NCBI RefSeq assembly: GCF_000855665.1
Contig: NZ_JXSS01000003.1
Span: forward strand, 1 to 37,778
Length of the DNA: 37,778 nucleotides
Source of the DNA: Lysobacter sp. A03
Lineage (GTDB): Bacteria > Pseudomonadota > Gammaproteobacteria > Xanthomonadales > Xanthomonadaceae
Reading direction: 5' to 3'
The position numbers and the translations under genes are program-made. Below, in pieces: positions 14,032 through 23,664 of the stretch; the first letter of the stretch is position 1; each line of letters starts with the position of its first letter. A model generated the notes under the pieces. The model had not been told where the DNA came from, did not search any database, and saw only the letters and a program-made list of their open reading frames with translations.

Positions 14032-16275
14032 TCAGTCGGCCCAGTGCCCGGCGCGGGTCGAGACGGGCAATACCAGCGCCGAGAGCTTGCGGTCGTTGGC
14101 GAGCAGGTGGATCGCATCGGCGAGGATGGCCGCGGACTCCTGCAGCAACGGATCCGGACGGTCCTCGGCGGCCTTTTCGCGCGCCGCGTCCTGGACGATG
14201 TCGCGCTCGTTGGCGGTCAGTCCGTCGTCGGCTGAGATCAACGCCAGCGGGTCCAGCGCCAGGCCCAACTCCTCGCGGGTTTCCTGACGCTTCTTGCGCC
14301 GCGCCTCGCTGGCATCGCGTTCGCGACGCCGCTCGCCTTCGTTGAGCGAGATCGTGGTCTTTGCCGACTCCTCACGGAACCTGGCCACGTCCTCACGCCA
14401 CCACTGGAACTCCAGATTGTTGGCGACCCGGGCCGAGTGCAACTTGTCCAGTGCTCCCAGTATGTGGCTGAAGTCGCCGTAGACCTTATGCGGCACCGCG
14501 GCGATCCGGGTCCACGGCAGCGCGTTGTCGTAGGTGCTCTCGCCGTATTCGGTGGCATCCACCGAGGCGGGGAACTCGATGTCGGGCACCACGCCCTTGT
14601 TCTGGGTCGAGCTGCCGCCGGGCAGGAAGAACTGGGCGACGGTCAGCTTGACCTGCCCAAAACGCTCTTCCTCACCGCCCGGCCAGCGGTCCAGGTCGAC
14701 CAGATTCTGCACCGTGCCCTTGCCGAAGGTGTTCTCGCCGATCACCAGCCCGCGCCCGTAGTCCTGAATCGCGCCGGCGAAGATCTCCGATGCCGACGCC
14801 GAACCGCGGTTGACCAGCACCGCCAGCGGCCCGTCCCAGGCCACGCCAGGCTCATCGTCGCCGTTGACGGTGACCCGACCACCGGACTCGCGCACCTGCA
14901 CCACCGGGCCCTGGTCGATGAACAGGCCGGTCAGCTCGATCGCCTCGTTCAGCGAGCCACCGCCGTTGTTGCGCAGGTCCAGCACGACGCCGTCGACGCC
15001 CTGCTGCTTCATGTCCACCAACAGCTTGGCGACGTCGCGGGTGGCCGAGGCGTAATCGCCGTTGTTGAGGCGGCGGCCTTCGAAGTCCTGATAGAAGCCG
15101 GGCAGCTCGATCACACCCACGTGCTTGGCCGGTGCATCGCCAATGCCGGGAATCTCCAGGACCTTGGACTTGGCGGCCTGGTCTTCCAGGCGCACCTTGT
15201 CACGGGTGATCACCACCCGAACCGGCTCGCTGTCCAGCCCAGCGCTGGCGGGGACCACGTCCAGGCGCACCTTGGAATCCTTGGGCCCGCGGATCTTCTC
15301 GACCACGTTGTCGATGCGCCAGCCGATCACGTCTTCCATGGTGCCGCTGGTACCCTGCCCCACCGCCACGACGCGGTCACCGGGGGCAAGCACGCCAGAC
15401 TTGTCGGCCGGGCCGCCGGGCACGATCTCGCGGATCGCGACGATGTCGTCCTGCTTCTGCAGCACCGCGCCGATGCCTTCCAGCGACAGCGACATGGACA
15501 GGTTGAAGTTCTCCGCCGAACGGGGGGTGAAGTAGCTGGTGTGTGGATCGATCTCGTTGGTGTAGCTGTTGAGGAAGGTCTGGAACACGTCCTGCCCTTC
15601 CAACTGGGCGACGTTGTCGGCCAGGTTGGCGTAGCGCTTGTCCAGCGTCTTGGCGATGTCCTTGGATTCCTTGCCCGCCAGCTTCAGGCGCAGCCAGTCG
15701 TTGCGGACCGACTGCTTCCACAGCTCGTCCAGCTCGGCGGTGTCAGCCGCCCACGGGGCCTTCTTGCGGTCGTAGTGGAATTGCTCATCGCCGCTGAAAT
15801 CGAAGATGTCCTGTTTGAGCAGTTCGCGGGCGTAGCGGATGCGCTCGTTCACACGCTCGCGGTAGAGCGCGAAGATGGCGTAACCCGGCTCCAGCTCGCC
15901 GCTCTTGATGGCGTCGTCCAGCCGGGTCTTGTAGCGGTCGAACCCGGCGATGTCGGCACTGGTGAAGAACTGTTTGCCGCCGTCCAGCGCCTCCAGGTAG
16001 CGCTTGTAGATGTCGGCCGAGAGCGCATCGTCCAGCGGCTGCGGGCGGTAGGCATAGCGACTGTCGGACAACAGCCCATAGACCAGCTTGGCCGCAGTGG
16101 CCTGGTCGGCAGTCGGGCCGCTGGGCAGGACCGCGGGCTTGCTGCTGGTGGTGCGGGTAGTGCTCGCCGGCGCCTCAATGGCGGTCGGCGCGGCCACCGG
16201 CGCATTGTCAGCGCGCGCCAGCAGCGCCAACGGAGCGGTCAACAGCAGGGCAAGCAGGGGAGTCTTTGAGATCAT
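14032..16275 (-). CDS. prc: Tail-specific (carboxy-terminal processing) protease Prc/Tsp, S41 family
   Basis: 747 residues, longer than E. coli Prc (about 680). A signal peptide is at 1-23 (LLALLLTAPLALLARADN). The N-terminal helical domain covers about 45-230, a PDZ domain about 250-340 (LEGIGAVLQKQDDIVAIREI, PADKSGVLAPGDRVVAVG), and the S41 protease core about 355-560 with the serine block RGSASASEIFAGA near residue 490 and the lysine block FGKGTVQ about 25 residues later, the Ser/Lys dyad. The C-terminal domain is charged. It trims proteins from their C-termini in the periplasm; known targets in relatives are murein hydrolases and FtsI. The start is the ATG at 16275; an upstream in-frame start at 16314 would bury the signal peptide. 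The 273 bases upstream show no confident promoter. Confidence 0.95.
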   Translation of the reverse strand: MISKTPLLALLLTAPLALLARADNAPVAAPTAIEAPASTTRTTSSKPAVLPSGPTADQATAAKLVYGLLSDSRYAYRPQPLDDALSADIYKRYLEALDGGKQFFTSADIAGFDRYKTRLDDAIKSGELEPGYAIFALYRERVNERIRYARELLKQDIFDFSGDEQFHYDRKKAPWAADTAELDELWKQSVRNDWLRLKLAGKESKDIAKTLDKRYANLADNVAQLEGQDVFQTFLNSYTNEIDPHTSYFTPRSAENFNLSMSLSLEGIGAVLQKQDDIVAIREIVPGGPADKSGVLAPGDRVVAVGQGTSGTMEDVIGWRIDNVVEKIRGPKDSKVRLDVVPASAGLDSEPVRVVITRDKVRLEDQAAKSKVLEIPGIGDAPAKHVGVIELPGFYQDFEGRRLNNGDYASATRDVAKLLVDMKQQGVDGVVLDLRNNGGGSLNEAIELTGLFIDQGPVVQVRESGGRVTVNGDDEPGVAWDGPLAVLVNRGSASASEIFAGAIQDYGRGLVIGENTFGKGTVQNLVDLDRWPGGEEERFGQVKLTVAQFFLPGGSSTQNKGVVPDIEFPASVDATEYGESTYDNALPWTRIAAVPHKVYGDFSHILGALDKLHSARVANNLEFQWWREDVARFREESAKTTISLNEGERRRERDASEARRKKRQETREELGLALDPLALISADDGLTANERDIVQDAAREKAAEDRPDPLLQESAAILADAIHLLANDRKLSALVLPVSTRAGHWAD

Positions 16276-16548
16276 GTAATCGAGGCTGGAGGGCCGACAG
16301 TGAAGGGGATGCAACGGACTGGCGCAGTACCGGAAATTCAGATTGCTGACCGCTGCGACTCCCTGACAGTGCCGAAAGTCGCGGGCGCTGTCACGCCGTC
16401 ATGGCACGGTCAGGAAACGATCACGAGCACGTTCGAGGCGAAGCTTAGACACGTCAATGCGAAGAACGTGTACGCAAGCAGCAACCGGACGGATGCGCCG
16501 GGTTGGCTAGCGCTTACGTCGACGCACCACACCAGGTTTTCTCATCGC

Positions 16549-17562
16549 TCAGGCGGAAACGGCCAGACCGGCCTCCGCGGCACTGCGGTCGGCGTGGTAG
16601 GACGAGCGCACCAGCGGGCCGGAGGCGACGTGGGTGAACCCCAACGCCAGGCCAAAGGTCTCGAAATGCTTGTACTCCTCGGGCGTCCAGTAACGCATCA
16701 CCGGATGGTGGTGGGCGCTGGGCTGCAGGTACTGGCCGATGGTGATCATGTCCACGTCGTGGGCGCGAAGGTCGCGCAGGGTCTGCTCGACCTGTTCGCG
16801 TTCCTCGCCCAGTCCCAGCATGATCCCGGACTTGGTCACCACGTCGGGGTGCTGGGCCTTGAACTTCTGCAGCAGGGTCAGTGACCACTGGTAGTCCGCG
16901 CCGGGACGGACGTTGCGGTACAGCTCGGGCACCGTTTCCAGGTTGTGGTTGAACACATCCGGCGGATTGGCCGCGAGGATTTCCAGCGCGCGCTCCATCC
17001 GTCCCTTGCCACGGAAGTCCGGGGTCAGGATCTCGATCCGGGTACCCGGACTCTGGGCGCGGATCGCGGCGATGCACTCCACGAAATGGCCGGCCCCGCC
17101 GTCACGCAGGTCGTCGCGATCGACCGAGGTCACGACCACGTATTTCAGGCCCATGTCGGCGACGGTGCGCGCCAGATTGGCCGGCTCGGACGCATCCGGC
17201 GGCTTGGGCCGGCCGTGGGCGACATCGCAGAAGCTGCAGCGGCGGGTGCAGACCTCGCCCAGGATCATGAACGTCGCGGTGCCGTGGCCGAAGCACTCGT
17301 GGATGTTGGGGCAGCTGGCTTCCTCGCAGACGGTGACCAGACGGTTTGCGCGCAGTTTCTCCTTGAGCTTGGCGACCGCGTTGCCCGACGGGATACGGAC
17401 GCGGATCCAGGACGGCTTGCGCAGCACCGGTGCTTCGGCGAACTGCACCGGCGAGCGGCTGATCTTGTCGCCGGCCAACTGCTTCACGCCCGGCTGCAGG
17501 GACGCGGGAGCGTCGCCGCTGACAATCGCGAGGGGGATGGACTTGCTGACGCTATCGCTCAT
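16549..17562 (-). CDS. lipA: Lipoyl synthase
   Basis: 337 residues. The radical-SAM cluster motif is CTRRCSFC (CxxxCxxC); the auxiliary iron-sulfur cluster uses [12 protein letters not shown] (Cx4Cx5C), and the C-terminal RSSYHAD supplies the serine ligand. The enzyme inserts two sulfur atoms into octanoyl groups on the lipoyl domains of pyruvate and 2-oxoglutarate dehydrogenases and the glycine cleavage system. The auxiliary cluster is the sacrificed sulfur source. It starts 33 bases after lipB and is the last gene of the minus-strand block. The N-terminal about 45 residues are variable and dispensable in the family. Confidence 0.98.
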   Translation of the reverse strand: MSDSVSKSIPLAIVSGDAPASLQPGVKQLAGDKISRSPVQFAEAPVLRKPSWIRVRIPSGNAVAKLKEKLRANRLVTVCEEASCPNIHECFGHGTATFMILGEVCTRRCSFCDVAHGRPKPPDASEPANLARTVADMGLKYVVVTSVDRDDLRDGGAGHFVECIAAIRAQSPGTRIEILTPDFRGKGRMERALEILAANPPDVFNHNLETVPELYRNVRPGADYQWSLTLLQKFKAQHPDVVTKSGIMLGLGEEREQVEQTLRDLRAHDVDMITIGQYLQPSAHHHPVMRYWTPEEYKHFETFGLALGFTHVASGPLVRSSYHADRSAAEAGLAVSA

Positions 17563-17595
17563 GGAGAATCCGGGACGTGGATGCGGGGGCGCCGG

Positions 17596-18348
17596 TCAGA
17601 GCGTGGGCAGGGCCGGCGGCGGGGCCTCGTCGACCTTCAGGCCAAACTGCGCGGTAAAGTGTTCGACCAGCGCCGGCTTGACGGCCTGCAGCCCCGAGGG
17701 ACCTCCCAAGTCTACCATCGAGGTCACCCGCAGACCCGCGTAACCACAGGGGTTGATGCGCGTGAACGGGGACAGGTCCATATCGATGTTGAAGGCCAGG
17801 CCGTGGAAGGTGCAGCCGCGCCGGACGCGGATGCCAAGCGCGGCGATCTTGGCTCCGGCGACGTATACACCGGGTGCACCCTCGCGGCGCACGGCCTCGA
17901 TGTTCCAATCGGCCAGGGTGTCGATGACGGCCTGCTCGACCCGGGATACATACTCGCGCACGCCGATCCTGAGCCGGCGCAGGTCCAGCAACGGATACAG
18001 CACCAGCTGACCGGGGCCGTGGTAGGTCACCTGGCCGCCGCGGTCGACCTGGATCACGGGAATGTCGCCGGGCGCGAGGACGTGTTCGGTCCGCCCGGCC
18101 TGGCCCAGGGTGAACACCGGATCGTGTTCCACCAGCCACAGCTCATCGGGCGCATCGCCATTGCGGCGATCGGTGAAGTCCTGCATCGCGCGCCAGACCG
18201 GCTCATAAGGCTGCCGACCCAGATCGCGCAGCAAGGCGTTCGGCGGCGTTCGCGCGACCGTGCCTGGCGGGACTGCCGCGGACGCGCCCGCGGAAAGGGC
18301 GGGGTCGACGGTGTCGGAGGCGATTGCAGACGGCGTTACAGCGTCCAC
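17596..18348 (-). CDS. lipB: Octanoyltransferase
   Basis: 250 residues. Family blocks are complete: [40 protein letters not shown] (with the conserved Lys of AKIAALG) and the catalytic Cys in NPCGYAG. It moves the octanoyl group from acyl-carrier protein to lipoyl domains, the step before LipA. The GTG at 18348 overlaps the DUF493 gene by 13 bases. That start gives an Ala/Pro-rich N-terminal extension of about 35 residues not needed for the fold, so a later start near NALLRDLG is possible. Confidence 0.96.
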   Translation of the reverse strand: MDAVTPSAIASDTVDPALSAGASAAVPPGTVARTPPNALLRDLGRQPYEPVWRAMQDFTDRRNGDAPDELWLVEHDPVFTLGQAGRTEHVLAPGDIPVIQVDRGGQVTYHGPGQLVLYPLLDLRRLRIGVREYVSRVEQAVIDTLADWNIEAVRREGAPGVYVAGAKIAALGIRVRRGCTFHGLAFNIDMDLSPFTRINPCGYAGLRVTSMVDLGGPSGLQAVKPALVEHFTAQFGLKVDEAPPPALPTL

Positions 18349-18614
18349 TTCACTTCCGGATGGTCGCGCAGCAGCTGGTGGGCAAAGTCGTATTGCTCCC
18401 GGCTTACGGCGCGGAAGGTCAGGCGCACCGACACGTAGCGGCGGTTGCTGGAGTGCTTCCAGTCGATGCGTTCGGTCAGCACGTCGATGCCGCCGTCGAT
18501 CAGTCGCTGCGGCAACTCCGTCTCCAGCCCGGCGTCGGCCGCGCCCATCGCGCTGAGCTCGAACTCACCGGGAAACTGGAAACCGTGCTCGGGATTGTCG
18601 GATATCAGTTCCAT
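18336..18614 (-). CDS. DUF493 / YbeD-like protein
   Basis: 92 residues, the usual size. The family is an ACT-like alpha/beta fold seen between dacA/dacC and lipB in many gammaproteobacteria; conserved parts here are [32 protein letters not shown] and the C-terminal [12 protein letters not shown]. It is proposed from structure to be regulatory, possibly in lipoate metabolism, but no activity is established. Its last 13 bases overlap lipB in another frame, which supports co-translation. Confidence 0.9.
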   Translation of the reverse strand: MELISDNPEHGFQFPGEFELSAMGAADAGLETELPQRLIDGGIDVLTERIDWKHSSNRRYVSVRLTFRAVSREQYDFAHQLLRDHPEVKWTL

Positions 18615-18671
18615 GGCTCACTCCGCTATCGGTGCGGGTCCGGGTCCGAGTTGGGGCCCGGGGGTCTGGGG

Positions 18672-19907
18672 TCAGGTCGACTTCCACCACATCAGCAGCT
18701 CGTGCCACAGACGCTTGAAGAAGCCTGCGCGCTCGACCGCCTGCAGTGCCACCAGCGGACGCTCGGCGACGACCTCGCCGTCCAGCATCACTTTCACGGT
18801 GCCGATCGCCTGCCCCTTCTCGATCGGGGCGACCAGGGTGGCCGGCACGTCCATGGTTGGCTGCAGCTGCTCGTAACGGCCGCGCGGCACGGTCACCAGC
18901 AACGGTTCGGCGACGCCCAGCTCCAGCGTGTCCGCGGCGCCCTTCCACAGCTTGTGGGTCGCCACCTCGGTGTTGCCGTCGTACAGCTTGTGGGTCTCGT
19001 AGAAGCGGAAGCCCCAGTTGAGCAGCGCCTGGCTGTCGCTGGCCCGCTGCTTCTCGGAGGTGGAGCCGAGCACGACGGAAACCAGGCGCTGATCGTCCCG
19101 CTTGGCGGAGGCCATCAGGCAGTATCCGGCGCCGGAGGTATGCCCGGTCTTGATCCCGTCCACGGTGCTGTCGCGCCACAGGAGCACGTTGCGGTTGGGC
19201 TGGGTGATCGGCCCCACCGTAAATTCCTTGATCTTGTTGTAGGAGTAAGTCTCGGGGAAATCGCGCGCAAGGCCGATGCCGAGCAGCGCCAGGTCGTGCG
19301 CCGAGGACAGGTGGCCCTCGTCGGGCAGTCCGGTCGCGTTGGCGAAGTGGGAGTTCTTCATGCCCAGGCGCTTGGCGTACTGGTTCATCAGCGCGGCGAA
19401 TGCGGACTCGCTGCCGGCCACGTGTTCGGCCAGGGCGATCGCGGCGTCATTGCCGGACTGAACCACCATGCCTTTTTCCATCTCCAGCAGCGGAGCGGTC
19501 TGGTTGACCTGGAAGCCCGAGTAGCTGCCGTCAGTGCCCGCCCCGCCCTTGCGCCACGCGTTCTCGGTCATCATCACCTGGTCGGTCGGCTTGACCTTGC
19601 CACCGGCCATTTCGGCGGCGATGACGTAGCTGGTCATCACCTTGGTGATGCTGGCCGGCTCCAGTGGTTCGTCGATGTTCTCGCCCGCCAGGACATTGCC
19701 GCTGGCCGCATCCATCAGGATCCACGCCGTGCCCACGATCGCCGGTGGGGGCGGTACCGGCAGCGCCTCGCTGGCCGGTGCCTGCTCGGCGGCCTGTGGC
19801 TGGGGAGTCGGTTGCGGGGTGGGCTGCGGCGCCGGAGTCTGTGCGAACGCGATGCCGAAAGCGAAGGTGGTGAGCGCGGCGATGCCAAGTGCGCGGTAGG
19901 ACTTCAT
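18672..19907 (-). CDS. dacC: D-alanyl-D-alanine carboxypeptidase (PBP5/6 family, S11)
   Basis: 411 residues. A signal peptide at 1-22 (LGIAALTTFAFGIAFAQ) is followed by a Pro/Gln/Thr repeat linker (PTPQPTPQPTPQPQ) not typical of E. coli PBP5. The penicillin-binding motifs are SITK (catalytic Ser), SGN and KTGHTSGAG. The C-terminal beta domain (LELGVAEPLLVTVPRGRYEQ) ends in an amphipathic membrane helix, FFKRLWHELLMWWKST, which holds the enzyme to the outer face of the inner membrane. It removes the terminal D-Ala of pentapeptides and so limits crosslinking. Position after rlpA matches Pseudomonas dacC. Confidence 0.96.
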   Translation of the reverse strand: MKSYRALGIAALTTFAFGIAFAQTPAPQPTPQPTPQPQAAEQAPASEALPVPPPPAIVGTAWILMDAASGNVLAGENIDEPLEPASITKVMTSYVIAAEMAGGKVKPTDQVMMTENAWRKGGAGTDGSYSGFQVNQTAPLLEMEKGMVVQSGNDAAIALAEHVAGSESAFAALMNQYAKRLGMKNSHFANATGLPDEGHLSSAHDLALLGIGLARDFPETYSYNKIKEFTVGPITQPNRNVLLWRDSTVDGIKTGHTSGAGYCLMASAKRDDQRLVSVVLGSTSEKQRASDSQALLNWGFRFYETHKLYDGNTEVATHKLWKGAADTLELGVAEPLLVTVPRGRYEQLQPTMDVPATLVAPIEKGQAIGTVKVMLDGEVVAERPLVALQAVERAGFFKRLWHELLMWWKST

Positions 19908-19968
19908 TGGTGAACTGCTCCGGGTCGGCACTGGGCCGATGGGTATCGATGTCGGGAGGGAGGCGAAA

Positions 19969-21300
19969 CTAGTCTTTGACGCGTTGCGGCGTGCCGAAGC
20001 CGAGGCCGGCGATACGGCTGGCCAGGCCGTTGGCGGCCGCCGCTTCCAGCGGACCGACCCGCACGCGCCAGACCTGGCGGCCGTTGGCGATGCCATCGTG
20101 CAGGTTGGCGGCGGCGATGCCGGCGCCACGCAAGGTGGCCAACGCGCGGTCGGCATTGTCGCGCGCGGTGAAGCTGGCGACCTGCAGGACCACGCCCTCG
20201 CCGACCTCGCTGGCCTGGATGACACCGGCGGTGGCGGCAGCAGCCGGTGGGGGTGATCGGACGGCGCTCGCCGTGACCGGAACTATCGGTGCCGCGGGAG
20301 TGGCGGGTATGGCAGCAGTCGCCTTCTCAGGAGCTTTCGCGGCCTCGGGAGCGTTTCTCACGACATGGCCACCAACGATGCTGATGTGGCGCTCGGCCAT
20401 CCACGCATCGAAATCATCGGCTGTCATCGCCCGGCCGTCGCGGCTCATCTGGAAGCGCCAGTCTTCGGCGTCGCCCTTGGCCGCGACGGGCGCGGGGCCG
20501 GGGGCGGGGGCGGGAGCTGCGACAACGGTTACAGGCGCAGCAGTAGCGGCATTGGACGTGGACGTGGCTGCAGGCAGTTTGGCGACCAGCGAATCCATCG
20601 AAGTGGTCGGTGCCGGCGTCGGCGCGGCCACAAATTGCGTCGGCGGCGACTCACCTGGTTGCAGCGCACGCACCTCGACCCGGCCGGTACCGGCCTGCTG
20701 GACGCCCAGCTTCACCGCTGCGGCGTAGCTCAGGTCCACCACCCGCCCGTCATGGAATGGTCCGCGGTCGTTGACCCGGACCACCACCGAGCGGCCGTTG
20801 TCCAGATTGGTGACCCGGGCAAAGCTGGGCAGCGGCAGTGACTTGTGGGCGGCGGTGAAGGCGTACATGTCGTAGACCTCCATATTGGAGGTGCGCCGGC
20901 CGTGGAACTTGTTGCCGTAATAGGAGGCCGTGCCGCGCTCGACAAAACCCTTGGTGTCGTCCAGCACCCGGTACTTCTTGCCCAGCACGGCATACGTCGG
21001 GCGGTTGCCGTAGGCCGAGCGCGGTTCGGCGACGACCTCAGGCTCCGGGATCAGCGATACGTCGATGTCGATGTCCGGCGCGGAGTCCTTGATGTGCGGC
21101 GCGTAAAGCCCGCCTGCCGTGTAGTGGCCGCGCTTGGAAAGGTCTTCCTGCGCCGGCGGGTACGGAGACTTCCCGCGCGCGGCCGGGCTGCCTGCCGTGG
21201 CCGCGCCGGTCTTGTCAGCGGGGGGATCGGACTTCTTGCCGGGGCCGCTGGCGCAGGCGGCCAGGCCGAGGACAAGGCTGGCCGCCAGCAGCCGCTTCAT
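19969..21300 (-). CDS. rlpA: RlpA septal-ring lytic transglycosylase (DPBB + SPOR)
   Basis: 443 residues. A lipoprotein signal is clear: MKRLLAASLVLGLAAC with the lipobox LAAC. The double-psi beta-barrel domain at about 120-215 contains GTASYYGNKFHGRRTSNME and RVNDRGPFHDGRVVDLSYAA, including the Asp needed for activity in the family. A long Ala/Pro/Thr-rich linker follows, and a SPOR domain lies at about 365-443 (VVLQVASFTARDNADRAL...WRVRVGPLEAA), which binds glycan stripped of stem peptides. RlpA cleaves such naked strands at division sites. The ATG overlaps the mltB stop by 4 bases. Confidence 0.95.
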   Translation of the reverse strand: MKRLLAASLVLGLAACASGPGKKSDPPADKTGAATAGSPAARGKSPYPPAQEDLSKRGHYTAGGLYAPHIKDSAPDIDIDVSLIPEPEVVAEPRSAYGNRPTYAVLGKKYRVLDDTKGFVERGTASYYGNKFHGRRTSNMEVYDMYAFTAAHKSLPLPSFARVTNLDNGRSVVVRVNDRGPFHDGRVVDLSYAAAVKLGVQQAGTGRVEVRALQPGESPPTQFVAAPTPAPTTSMDSLVAKLPAATSTSNAATAAPVTVVAAPAPAPGPAPVAAKGDAEDWRFQMSRDGRAMTADDFDAWMAERHISIVGGHVVRNAPEAAKAPEKATAAIPATPAAPIVPVTASAVRSPPPAAAATAGVIQASEVGEGVVLQVASFTARDNADRALATLRGAGIAAANLHDGIANGRQVWRVRVGPLEAAAANGLASRIAGLGFGTPQRVKD

Positions 21301-22451
21301 GCGCCTGGACGGCCACTGGCCGGAGCCGCCGCGAGCGGGTTCTCGCGCCCCGCGATCGCCTCGGACAACTGGTACACCGCCATCGCGTAATGCTTGGAGA
21401 TGTTGTAGCGGGTGATGGCATAGAAGTTCTGGTAGCCGAGCCAGTACTCCGGCCCATTCACGCCGTCCAGGTTGAGCAGGGTTGCGTTGCCGGCGCCCGC
21501 CACGGCGGCGCTGGGCTTGTAGCCGCGGGCAGCGAGCTGCTCCAGGGTGTAGCGCGGCTCCAGGCCTTCCGGCTCGAACGCGGCGGCACCCTTGGCCCGC
21601 ACCGCGCGCGAGACGATCGGCTCGCCGCGCTTCCAGCCGCCCTTCTTGACGAAGTAGTTGGCCACCGAGGCGAACACGTCATCGAGGTTGTTGAACAGGT
21701 CCACCTTGCCGTCGCCATCGCCGTCCACGGCGTAGTCGCGGTAGCTGGACGGCATGAACTGGCCCCAGCCCATCGCCCCGGCATAGCTGCCCTTGAGCGT
21801 GGTCACGTCGAAGCCGTTTTCCTTGCCCATGGCGAACAGCTGCGCGAGCTCGTCGCGGAAGAACTGCTCGCGATTGTTCTCGCGCTCGATCCGGCCCGGC
21901 TCGTTGGTGCGCGGGTAGGCAAATGCGAGGGTGTAGAGGGCATCCACCACCGGGTAGCTGCCGGTGTTGCCGCCGTAGCTGGTTTCCACACCGATGATGG
22001 CGACGATGATCTCGGCCGGGACGCCGTAGTGCGCTTCGACCTTGTCCAGCGCGGCGCGATGCTTGGCGAGAAACGCCTTGCCGGCGGTGATGCGCTGCTG
22101 GGAGATGAAAATCGGCCGATAGTCTTTCCACGGCTTGGCTTCGGCAGGGCGCGACATCGCCTTGATGATGCCCTCGCGCATCTGCGCCTTCGCCATCACG
22201 GAAGTGATGTAGGCGGCATCGACGTCGTACTTGGCCGACGTGGTGCGGATGAACTCCGGGACGGCGACCGAAATCGGCTGCGCGTTGGACACCACCGGCT
22301 GGCTCGGCGGCTTCGGCGGCGTGGTCTCGTCGGGCACCAGGATCGTCGGTGCGGAGGACGGCTTTTCAGGTGGCTGGACGGGCGTGGCGCAGGCGACCAG
22401 GGCGAACGGGAGCGCACATAACAGGGCGCGGCTGGCAAGGGTTCGGCTCAT
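21297..22451 (-). CDS. mltB: Membrane-bound lytic murein transglycosylase B
   Basis: 384 residues. The signal ends in a lipobox (FALVAC), so the protein is lipid-anchored. The transglycosylase domain carries the catalytic Glu in IIGVETSYGGNTGSYPVVDA, then GSYAGAMGWGQFMPSSYRDY and an EF-hand-like calcium loop VDGDGDGKVDLF as in E. coli Slt35. It cleaves MurNAc-GlcNAc bonds, forming 1,6-anhydro ends. The start at 22451 (MSRTLAS) is chosen because it gives a normal lipoprotein signal; an upstream in-frame start at 22478 only adds residues of no signal character. It lies 100 bases after rodA. Confidence 0.95.
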   Translation of the reverse strand: MSRTLASRALLCALPFALVACATPVQPPEKPSSAPTILVPDETTPPKPPSQPVVSNAQPISVAVPEFIRTTSAKYDVDAAYITSVMAKAQMREGIIKAMSRPAEAKPWKDYRPIFISQQRITAGKAFLAKHRAALDKVEAHYGVPAEIIVAIIGVETSYGGNTGSYPVVDALYTLAFAYPRTNEPGRIERENNREQFFRDELAQLFAMGKENGFDVTTLKGSYAGAMGWGQFMPSSYRDYAVDGDGDGKVDLFNNLDDVFASVANYFVKKGGWKRGEPIVSRAVRAKGAAAFEPEGLEPRYTLEQLAARGYKPSAAVAGAGNATLLNLDGVNGPEYWLGYQNFYAITRYNISKHYAMAVYQLSEAIAGRENPLAAAPASGRPGA

Positions 22452-22551
22452 TGGGACGAGGTTAGCACTTGTTCGCAAATGCCTGAACCGCCGACGGGCG
22501 ATGAATGACGCCCAGTCAGCGTGTGTTGTCGATGCATCCGGACCGCCGTTT

Positions 22552-23664
22552 TCAGTGCCCGTGGACCGGGCGGTGGGCGCGCACCGCCATGACCACGCCC
22601 ATCCCGGCCAGCAGCGAGACCGCCGAGGTACCGCCGTAACTGAGCAGTGGCATCGGTACGCCGACTACCGGCAACATGCCGGCGACCATGCCGCCGTTGA
22701 CCACCACGTAGACGAAGAACGCCAGACCCAGCGCACCGGTCAACAGTCGCGAATAACCGTCCCGCGCCTGCGCCGAGATCCACAGACAGCGTCCCACCAC
22801 GAACAGGTAAAGGCCCAGCGTGACTGCCACGCCGATCCAGCCGAACTCCTCGCTGAGCACGGCGAAGATGAAGTCGGTGGTGTGCTCGGGAATGTAGTTC
22901 AGATGCGACTGGCTGCCATCGCCCCAGCCCTTGCCGGTGAGGCCGCCGCCGCCGATGGCGATCTTGGACTGGATGATGTTCCAGCCCGCGCCCAAGGGGT
23001 CGCGCTCGGGATCCAGGAACATCAGGATGCGGTCCTTCTGGTAGGGCATGAACATCCAGAACCAGGCCGCCGGCGCGGCCACGGCGATGCTTCCCGCCGC
23101 GGCGGCGAACCACCACCACGACAGCCCGGCCAGGTAGAGCACAAACGCGCCGCTGATGCCGACCAGCAGCGCAGTGCCCAGGTCCGGTTGGAGGAGCACC
23201 AACCCGGTCGGCAGCCCGATCAGGAGCATCGCAATCACGGTAGCGCCGAAGGACGGCGGCAGGGGCCCGCGGTTGAGTTGCCAGGCGACCATCATCGGCA
23301 GGCTCAGCTTGAGCACCTCGGCCGGCTGGAAGTAGAACACCCCCAGGTTGATCCAGTGCCCGCCGTGGCGGCCCTGGCCAATGAACAGCACGATCAGCAG
23401 CGGCACGATCGTCGCCGCGTAGGCCAGCGGCGTCCAGTTGCGCAGTTGCAGCGGCGATACCCGCGATAGCAGCCACATCACGCCCAGGCCGATGACGAAG
23501 CGCGACGCCTGCGCCATCACCAGCACCTCGGACTTGCCGCCGGCGCTGTACAGCACGGCCAGGCCGATGCCCATCAGCGCCAGCAGGGCGGCCAGCAAGG
23601 CCAGATCCAGGGTGCGGGTGAAGCGCGCGCCCATGTCCAACAACCAGCGCAGGATGGTCCTCAT
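22552..23664 (-). CDS. rodA: RodA peptidoglycan glycosyltransferase (SEDS family)
   Basis: 370 residues, ten predicted membrane helices. SEDS family blocks present are NLGVFYFQPAEVLKLSLPM, LLQPDLGTALL, the large periplasmic loop with GGGLTGKGWGDGSQSHLNYI and PEHTTDFIFAVLSEEFGWIG, and the ending PMPLLSYGGTSAVSLLAGMG. RodA polymerises glycan strands from lipid II for sidewall growth with PBP2 as transpeptidase partner. Its start overlaps the mrdA stop by 4 bases, consistent with equal synthesis of the two partners. Confidence 0.97.
   Translation of the reverse strand: MRTILRWLLDMGARFTRTLDLALLAALLALMGIGLAVLYSAGGKSEVLVMAQASRFVIGLGVMWLLSRVSPLQLRNWTPLAYAATIVPLLIVLFIGQGRHGGHWINLGVFYFQPAEVLKLSLPMMVAWQLNRGPLPPSFGATVIAMLLIGLPTGLVLLQPDLGTALLVGISGAFVLYLAGLSWWWFAAAAGSIAVAAPAAWFWMFMPYQKDRILMFLDPERDPLGAGWNIIQSKIAIGGGGLTGKGWGDGSQSHLNYIPEHTTDFIFAVLSEEFGWIGVAVTLGLYLFVVGRCLWISAQARDGYSRLLTGALGLAFFVYVVVNGGMVAGMLPVVGVPMPLLSYGGTSAVSLLAGMGVVMAVRAHRPVHGH

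Noticed and set aside
14437-16269. 610-codon open frame on the plus strand opposite prc
   Set aside because: It is fully antisense to a gene with a complete signal peptide, PDZ domain and S41 motifs. Its translation is low-complexity and typical of the mirror frame of a high-GC gene.
16276-16548. Search for a small gene, RNA or promoter between lipA and prc
   Set aside because: TTGACG and similar hexamers occur, but no -10 at the right distance, no stable hairpin and no short frame with a ribosome site were convincing.
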